NCBI RefSeq assembly: GCF_001422445.1
Contig: NZ_LMNA01000008.1
Span: forward strand, 96,560-160,559
DNA from: Pseudorhodoferax sp. Leaf274
GTDB taxonomy: Bacteria; Pseudomonadota; Gammaproteobacteria; Burkholderiales; Burkholderiaceae_C
Direction of reading: 5' to 3'
DNA length: 64,000 nucleotides
The position numbers and the translations under genes were made by a program. Below, piece after piece: positions 60,101 to 64,000 of the stretch. The notes under the pieces are model-generated. The model ran no database searches and was not told the origin of the DNA. It was given only the letters and a program-made list of their open reading frames with translations. Within the stretch, counting starts at the first letter, position 1. Every line of letters begins with the position of its first letter.

Positions 60101-62290
60101 GGCCCCGGCCTGGGCTACACGATCAGCGGCGGGGCCGACGCCGCGCTGTTCACCATCGACGCGGGCACGGGCGTGCTGCGCTTCCTCGCGCCGCCGGACC
60201 ACGAGCGCCCGGCCGACGCGGGCGGCGGCAACGTCTACCACGTGGTGGTGCGGGCCAGCGACGGCAGCGCCTTCGCCACGCAGGCCATCGCGGTGACGGT
60301 GACCGACGTGGACGAGGCACCCGTGGGTGCGGTGGTCGACGCCGACCCTGCTGCGAACCAGGTGGCCGGCCATGCGGCCCACGGCACGCCGGTCGGCATC
60401 ACCGCGCATGCCGTCGACCCCGATGGCACGGCCACGGTGGGCTACAGCCTTGCGGACGACGCAGGCGGCCGCTTCGCGATCGACGCCGTGACCGGCGTGG
60501 TGACGGTGGCCGACGGCACGCTGCTGCAGGGCGCCGACGGCTTCACCATCCAGGTGCTCGCCACATCGACGGACGGCAGCACCAGCACGGTGGCGTTCGA
60601 CGTGGCCGTGGTCTCCACCGACACGCAGGCACCGGTGATCACCAGCCCCGCCAGCGTGGCCGTGCCCGAGAACACCGCCAGCGTGCTGCAGGTCACCGCC
60701 CGCGACGCCGATTCGCCGGCCGGCGCACTGGTGTTCAGCATCGCCGGCGGGGCCGATGCGGCGCGCTTCGCCATCGACGCGCGGACGGGTGCGCTGCGCT
60801 TCATCGCCGCGCCGGACTTCGAGATGCCGGCCGACGCCGATGGCGACAACCTGTACGTGCTGCGCGTGCGCGTGAGCGATGGGCGCCAGTCCAGCGAGCA
60901 GGCGCTGGCGGTGCAGGTGACGCCCGTCAACGACAACGTGCCGCGCTTCACCACGCCGGGCGGCGTGGTCGAGGTGCTGCCAGGCCATGTGGAGGTCATC
61001 CGCGTGCAGGCCACGGACGACGACCTCCCGGCCCAGGCGCTGCGCTACGCCATCGTGGGCGGCGCCGACGCGGCGCGCTTCGCGGTCGATGCGCAGACGG
61101 GCGCGCTGCGCTGGGCCGCGGCGCCGGATGGCGAGGCTCCTGGCGGCGCTGCTGGCCCGCGCGACTACGCCGTGGTGGTCGGCGTCAGCGACGGCCTGTA
61201 CGGTGCGCAGCTGGCCTTGACGGTGCACGTGCGCGATGTGGCCGGTACGGCGCTGCCCGGGGGCACCGTGCAGGTCAGCGTGCCCGAGCAGCAGACCGCC
61301 GTGACGACCGTCACGGCTACCGGCACGGACGGCCAGCCGCTGCAGTACGCGCTGGCCGGCGGTGCCGATGCGGCGCTGTTCGACATCGACGCGGCCACCG
61401 GCCGGCTGTGGTTCCGCGAACCGCCCTGGTTCACGCTGCCGCGCGACGCCGACCGCGACAACCTCTACGAGGTGCTGGTGCGCGTCAGCGACGGCGACCG
61501 CACGGGCGACTACCGGATCCTGGTGACCGTGACGGGCCATCCCGTCGAACCGCAAGCCCCATTGCCGGCCGCGCCCGTTGCCGGCACCACGCCACCTGCC
61601 GTGCTGCAGGTGCTGCCGGCGTTGCCTGCGGCAGGCACCGGCCAGGGCGTCGGCAGCGCATCCACGCCGGCGGGCAGGACAGGCCAGGGCGGCCTGGCGC
61701 TCGCGGGCGGCCCCGCGGCGGTGGAGGCCAACCAGGTGCCCGGCACCCGGCCTGCCCCCGGCGTGCTGCTGGCGCCGGCCACGCAGCAGCCGCTGCCGGC
61801 CGACCTGTTGCCGCGGGTGCCATGGCGCCAGTTCACGTTCCACGCCACCTGGGCCGAGGCCGGCACCGCCGACCTGCTGCTGCCCGCCCTGCTGGGCAGC
61901 CAGCCCGCCACGGGCGCGGCGCTGGCCGGCCGCGGCGCGCCGCCCGGTGGCGTGCCGGTGGTCGCCGGCGCGGCCGAAGACACGCGGGGCAGTGCGCTGC
62001 AGGCCAGCGCCGTGCTCGACCAGGCCCTGGCCGGCGGCATCGCCATCGGCCTGGGGGCCGCCTTCTGGGCCAGCCGCGGCAGCGCGCTGCTGGCCAGCCT
62101 GCTGGCGATGTCGCCGGCCTGGGCCGGCATGGACCCGCTGCCCGTGCTGGACCGGCGCCAGCGCGGTGCGCGCGACCCGCGCGCGCAGCCACCGCTGGCC
62201 GGCGACGCACAGGACGACCAGGCCCGCAGCGCCGCACCCGAGGCTGCCCGGAGCAAGGACGGTGCGGCCGTGCCGGAGGACGGCACGTGA
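57107..62290 (+). CDS. Giant surface-protein candidate: LEPR-XLL-like start, DUF4347, beta-helix, cadherin-like repeats
   Basis: A 1727-residue protein without a normal signal peptide. The N-terminus reads PLLEDIERRILYSADTP, which resembles the LEPR-XLL motif of large bacterial surface proteins. Residues about 55-225 are DUF4347, with the caspase-like dyad His117 (IVSHGG) and Cys160 (LLYGCD). A right-handed beta-helix follows (about 230-560, opening STADSGAGSLRQAILDANN), Ig/cadherin-like regions (about 685-960) and four cadherin-like repeats (about 965-1485), each with GGADA(A/R)F-type and DGx motifs. A Pro/Gly/Ala-rich linker leads to a hydrophobic segment (about 1642-1676, IGLGAAFWA... LLASLLAM) and a charged tail. 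I infer an adhesin exported by the neighbouring proteins, anchored or processed at its C-terminus. Confidence 0.88.
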   Translation: MPSPPRQRPLLEDIERRILYSADTPAGALAAALPHAEPRAEQAEAHPTAPAQPAVELVVLDERVPDADALLQGLATQAAEGRHLAVVRVGAEEDGVAAIAAALAGRSDVAALHIVSHGGAGEVQLGRGALDNEALLARAPDIAGWGSHLARGADILLYGCDVASDANGRALVQGLAALTGADVAASTDATGAATLGGNWQLEMQTGHIEAQLAFGLQAQARWQGLLATYTVTSTADSGAGSLRQAILDANNTPGADTIGFAIAGTGVHTIALASALPAITRPVVIDGTTDTASFAANGGRPAIVLDGGDGNYTGLVLAAGSGGSTIRGLVITNFQQGGIGIATGSDGNTIAGNYIGALDASGTEAATTVGSNSASAVEVGSAGNTIGGLTAADRNVIAGARSRAIRIGGAVAVGNTVIGNYIGTDASGTTALGNGFWGVDINVSASGTTVGGTSAAQRNVIADNGDGVAINDATGTTVQGNYIGVGADGTTALGNGSGIQVFGTTAGTLIGGTAAGAGNVVAHNGDAGIVLADADSLATVLGNRVFANAGLGIDLAWDGVTANDTGDADSGPNQLQNFPVLASASLAGDQFTVAGSLDSEAGKTYRIEFFGIPYGSADGSGHGGGNVFLGFVDVTTDGSGHAGIQATLAASGLAGGAYVTATATEQTGAGIYGATSEFSANVQANTAPVLTVAANAAYTEKGTAVALAPAATVVDTELAAAGNYAGATLTLARSGGANAEDTFAATGGTLAALAQGASLVYGGTTVGTVAINSGGTLVLDFNGNATQALVDDVLRAIGYANSSAAPPASVQLAWSFSDGNTGAQGAGGALAGSGSTTVGITAVNDAPAGADARVATPQDTAYTFTAADFGFSDVDGNALQAVRIATVPGAGSLTLGGVAVAAGQAIGVADIDAGNLRFTPAARASGAGYASFTFQVQDDGGTALGGVDTDPVPRTLAIDVTRVNAPPVITSNGGGASAAIAVAENTTAVTTVTATDVDGPGLGYTISGGADAALFTIDAGTGVLRFLAPPDHERPADAGGGNVYHVVVRASDGSAFATQAIAVTVTDVDEAPVGAVVDADPAANQVAGHAAHGTPVGITAHAVDPDGTATVGYSLADDAGGRFAIDAVTGVVTVADGTLLQGADGFTIQVLATSTDGSTSTVAFDVAVVSTDTQAPVITSPASVAVPENTASVLQVTARDADSPAGALVFSIAGGADAARFAIDARTGALRFIAAPDFEMPADADGDNLYVLRVRVSDGRQSSEQALAVQVTPVNDNVPRFTTPGGVVEVLPGHVEVIRVQATDDDLPAQALRYAIVGGADAARFAVDAQTGALRWAAAPDGEAPGGAAGPRDYAVVVGVSDGLYGAQLALTVHVRDVAGTALPGGTVQVSVPEQQTAVTTVTATGTDGQPLQYALAGGADAALFDIDAATGRLWFREPPWFTLPRDADRDNLYEVLVRVSDGDRTGDYRILVTVTGHPVEPQAPLPAAPVAGTTPPAVLQVLPALPAAGTGQGVGSASTPAGRTGQGGLALAGGPAAVEANQVPGTRPAPGVLLAPATQQPLPADLLPRVPWRQFTFHATWAEAGTADLLLPALLGSQPATGAALAGRGAPPGGVPVVAGAAEDTRGSALQASAVLDQALAGGIAIGLGAAFWASRGSALLASLLAMSPAWAGMDPLPVLDRRQRGARDPRAQPPLAGDAQDDQARSAAPEAARSKDGAAVPEDGT

Positions 62291-63843
62291 AGCCGATGGG
62301 ACGGTGGCGCCAGCCGTTCACACCTGCCGTGCGCATCGCACTCGGGATGGTGTCGCTCATGGTCACGCTGGTGCTGGTCGCCGAAATGTTCACGGGCTAC
62401 CCGAGCGACCGTGGCGAGCTGGTGCGCCACCACCATGCCCAGGTGGCCCATGCCCTGGGCCTGGACGTGGCCAGCGCGCTGAGCACCGGCGGCCAGGGCG
62501 CCCCGCAGCTGCAGCGCGTGCTGGCCGATGCCCGTGCGCGCGAACCGCGGCTGCTGTCGGCCAGCGTGCTCGACACCCAGGGCCGGGTGCTGGGCCAGGT
62601 CGGCAACCACCAGCAGGGCTGGCACCTGGAACCCGGCGCCAGCTCCACGCTGGACAACATCCGCATCCCGCTGCTGGTGGGTGGCCAGCGCTGGGGCGAG
62701 GTGCAGGTCGTCATGCAGCCGCTGTACCCCACCACGCTGGCCGGCTGGCTGCGCGAGCCGCTGGTGCACTGGCTGGCCTTCATCTCCGTGGTCGGCCTGG
62801 TGGTCTATTCGCTCTACCTGCGCCGCGTGCTGCGCCACCTGGACCCCAACGCCGCGGTGCCCGAGCGCGTGCGCACGGCCTTCGACACGCTGACCGAGGG
62901 CGTGCTGGTGCTGGACACCGTGGGCCGCGTGATGCTGGCCAACCGGGCCTTCACGCACGTCGATGGCCAAGACGCCAAGGCCCTGACCGGCCGGGACGCC
63001 GCGGATCTGCGCTGGCTGCTGGACAGCCTGCCGGCCGGGCGCCGCAACCCGACGCCCTGGCGCCAGGCCGTGCACGACAAGGCGCCCGTGCTGGGCGTAC
63101 CGCTGCATGTGGTGCGCGCGCAGCAGCCCACGCTGCGGCTGGTGCTGAACTGCTCGCCCATCGCCGACAACGGCCGCGTGCGCGGCTGCCTGGCGAGCTT
63201 TGCCGACGTCACCGAACTGCAGGAACGCACCGAACGCCTGCGCGTGGCGCTGGAGGACCTGGGCGCCTCGCAGAAGGAGATCGAACGCAAGAACGAGGAG
63301 CTGACGCTGCTGGCCACGCGCGACGCGCTGACCGGCATCTTCAACCGCCGTTCGCTGATGCAGCAGGCCGAACAGTGCTTCGCCGATGCGCGGGCCGGCG
63401 GCACCCCGCTGGCCTGCATCATGTGCGACATCGACCACTTCAAGTCCGTCAACGACAGGTATGGCCATGGCGGCGGCGACCAGGTGATCCAGGGCGCCGC
63501 CAAGGCGCTGAGCCGGGGGCTGCGGCTGCACGACTTCGTCGGCCGCTACGGCGGCGAGGAGTTCTGCGTGGTGCTGCCCGGCAGCACGCTGGCGCAGGCG
63601 CGCGAGGTCGCCGAGCGGCTGCGCGAGGACACGGCGGCCAACCTCGGCGCGTCGCTGCGCGAGCACCCCGGCGTGCGGGTGACGATGAGCTTCGGCGTGG
63701 CCGAGCTGGAGCCGGCCATGGCCGACCCGGCCAGCCTCATCGACCTGGCCGACCAGGCGCTCTACCACTCCAAGAAGAACGGCCGCAACCGCGTGACCGC
63801 GTGGCGCACCGATGACACCGACACGGCAGGAGCCTGTGCATGA
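62287..63843 (+). CDS. Membrane PAS-GGDEF diguanylate cyclase
   Basis: A 518-residue enzyme that makes c-di-GMP from two GTP. It has two transmembrane helices (about 13-35 and 159-178) around a periplasmic domain of about 120 residues, a PAS domain (about 195-300) and a GGDEF domain. The active site GGEEF (422-426) and the inhibitory I-site RLHD (413-416) are both intact, so it should be active and product-controlled. The GTG start overlaps the giant gene stop (GTGA); an ATG three codons later is an alternative. The periplasmic domain could sense the state of the exported protein, which is inference. Confidence 0.92.
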   Translation: MKPMGRWRQPFTPAVRIALGMVSLMVTLVLVAEMFTGYPSDRGELVRHHHAQVAHALGLDVASALSTGGQGAPQLQRVLADARAREPRLLSASVLDTQGRVLGQVGNHQQGWHLEPGASSTLDNIRIPLLVGGQRWGEVQVVMQPLYPTTLAGWLREPLVHWLAFISVVGLVVYSLYLRRVLRHLDPNAAVPERVRTAFDTLTEGVLVLDTVGRVMLANRAFTHVDGQDAKALTGRDAADLRWLLDSLPAGRRNPTPWRQAVHDKAPVLGVPLHVVRAQQPTLRLVLNCSPIADNGRVRGCLASFADVTELQERTERLRVALEDLGASQKEIERKNEELTLLATRDALTGIFNRRSLMQQAEQCFADARAGGTPLACIMCDIDHFKSVNDRYGHGGGDQVIQGAAKALSRGLRLHDFVGRYGGEEFCVVLPGSTLAQAREVAERLREDTAANLGASLREHPGVRVTMSFGVAELEPAMADPASLIDLADQALYHSKKNGRNRVTAWRTDDTDTAGACA

Positions 63844-64000
63844 CCGACACCCCCATCCCCCATGCCAAGCCCACCGTGCTGGTCGTGGACGACACGCCGG
63901 ACAACCTGTCGCTGATGAGCGCGCTGCTCAAGGACCTGTACAAGGTCAAGGTGGCCAACCACGGCGAGCGCGGCCTGCGCATCGCCAACGCCGAGCCGCC
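63840..64000 (+). CDS. Response regulator, N-terminal part
   Basis: Only 53 codons are inside the window. They form the start of a receiver domain: [20 protein letters not shown], with the acidic pair DD near residue 17-18. The phosphorylation site Asp lies beyond the window. The TPDNLSLM sequence is common in response regulators with an HD-GYP or histidine-kinase output, but the output domain is not visible. The ATG overlaps the diguanylate cyclase stop by four bases, so it belongs to the same operon and links it to phosphorelay control. Confidence 0.8.
   Translation, partial: MTDTPIPHAKPTVLVVDDTPDNLSLMSALLKDLYKVKVANHGERGLRIANAEP

Noticed and set aside
56753..61843. A 1696-codon open frame opposite the giant surface protein
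   Set aside because: It is antisense to a clear coding frame with recognisable domains. Its composition is the Ala/Gly/Arg/His pattern expected for the reverse complement of very GC-rich repetitive coding DNA.
57107..62290. Giant protein as a classical autotransporter, two-partner secretion or RTX type I cargo
   Set aside because: There is no C-terminal beta-barrel, no N-terminal TPS domain or long signal peptide, and no GGxGxD calcium repeats. No TpsB or ABC transporter is nearby.

Overview
The window reads as a high-GC betaproteobacterial chromosome, most likely Burkholderiales and probably Comamonadaceae. The reasons are the rlmE-ftsH-folP-glmM block, an unbroken rpsB-to-rnhB superoperon, greA/DUF4149/carAB synteny, a PhaR regulator, a Bug-type (TctC) solute-binding protein, a VanB-type reductase, Rieske oxygenase and porin set, and the overall protein styles. 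I cannot name the genus from sequence alone.

Layout. 1-3.7 kb (+): the end of an aromatic catabolic or uptake operon (Rieske oxygenase C-terminus, VanB-like reductase, porin, MFS carrier). 3.7-10.6 kb (-): rlmE-ftsH-folP-glmM followed by an OlsB-like acyltransferase and an LpxH-like phosphoesterase. 10.6-18.7 kb: yhbY (+), then on the minus strand carA-carB-Kdo hydroxylase, ending at a clear terminator, and greA-DUF4149-aminotransferase V. 18.8-33.8 kb (-): a continuous essential superoperon running rpsB, tsf, pyrH, frr, uppS, cdsA, dxr, rseP, bamA, ompH/skp, lpxD, fabZ, lpxA, lpxB, rnhB and a TrmH-type methyltransferase. It links translation, isoprenoid and phospholipid supply, outer-membrane protein assembly and lipid A synthesis. 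34-42.3 kb: dadA, nnr, an SDR, rnr, two tRNA-Leu(CAG) copies each with its own promoter and terminator, rimO and phaR. 42.5-50.2 kb: NhaR, an IscR-like regulator without cluster cysteines, an HtrA-like protein without catalytic His and Asp, an epimerase-like SDR, a ferredoxin-reductase-type protein, a Bug protein, a possible 21-residue membrane peptide and a methyl-accepting chemotaxis protein.

50.5-64 kb (+) is the most unusual region: seven tightly packed genes that run off the window end. In order they encode a GAF-like/HlyD membrane-fusion protein, a fused PqqD-like/M50 site-2 protease/HlyD protein, a shortened SecA-like ATPase, a second periplasmic adaptor with a signal peptide, a 1727-residue surface-protein candidate, a membrane PAS-GGDEF diguanylate cyclase with intact GGEEF and I-site, and the start of a response regulator. 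The large protein has an LEPR-XLL-like N-terminus, a DUF4347 caspase-like domain, a beta-helix, cadherin-like repeats and a C-terminal hydrophobic segment. Most junctions overlap or are a few bases apart. I infer a dedicated export, processing and anchoring system for the giant protein, coupled to c-di-GMP. It looks functionally analogous to the Lap adhesin system but is built from different parts. No ABC exporter and no outer-membrane channel are visible in the window.

Gene calls come from reading frames, motifs and gene order. No database search was possible, so family names rest on recognised motifs and synteny, and start sites are reasoned from alternatives and Shine-Dalgarno-like sequences.
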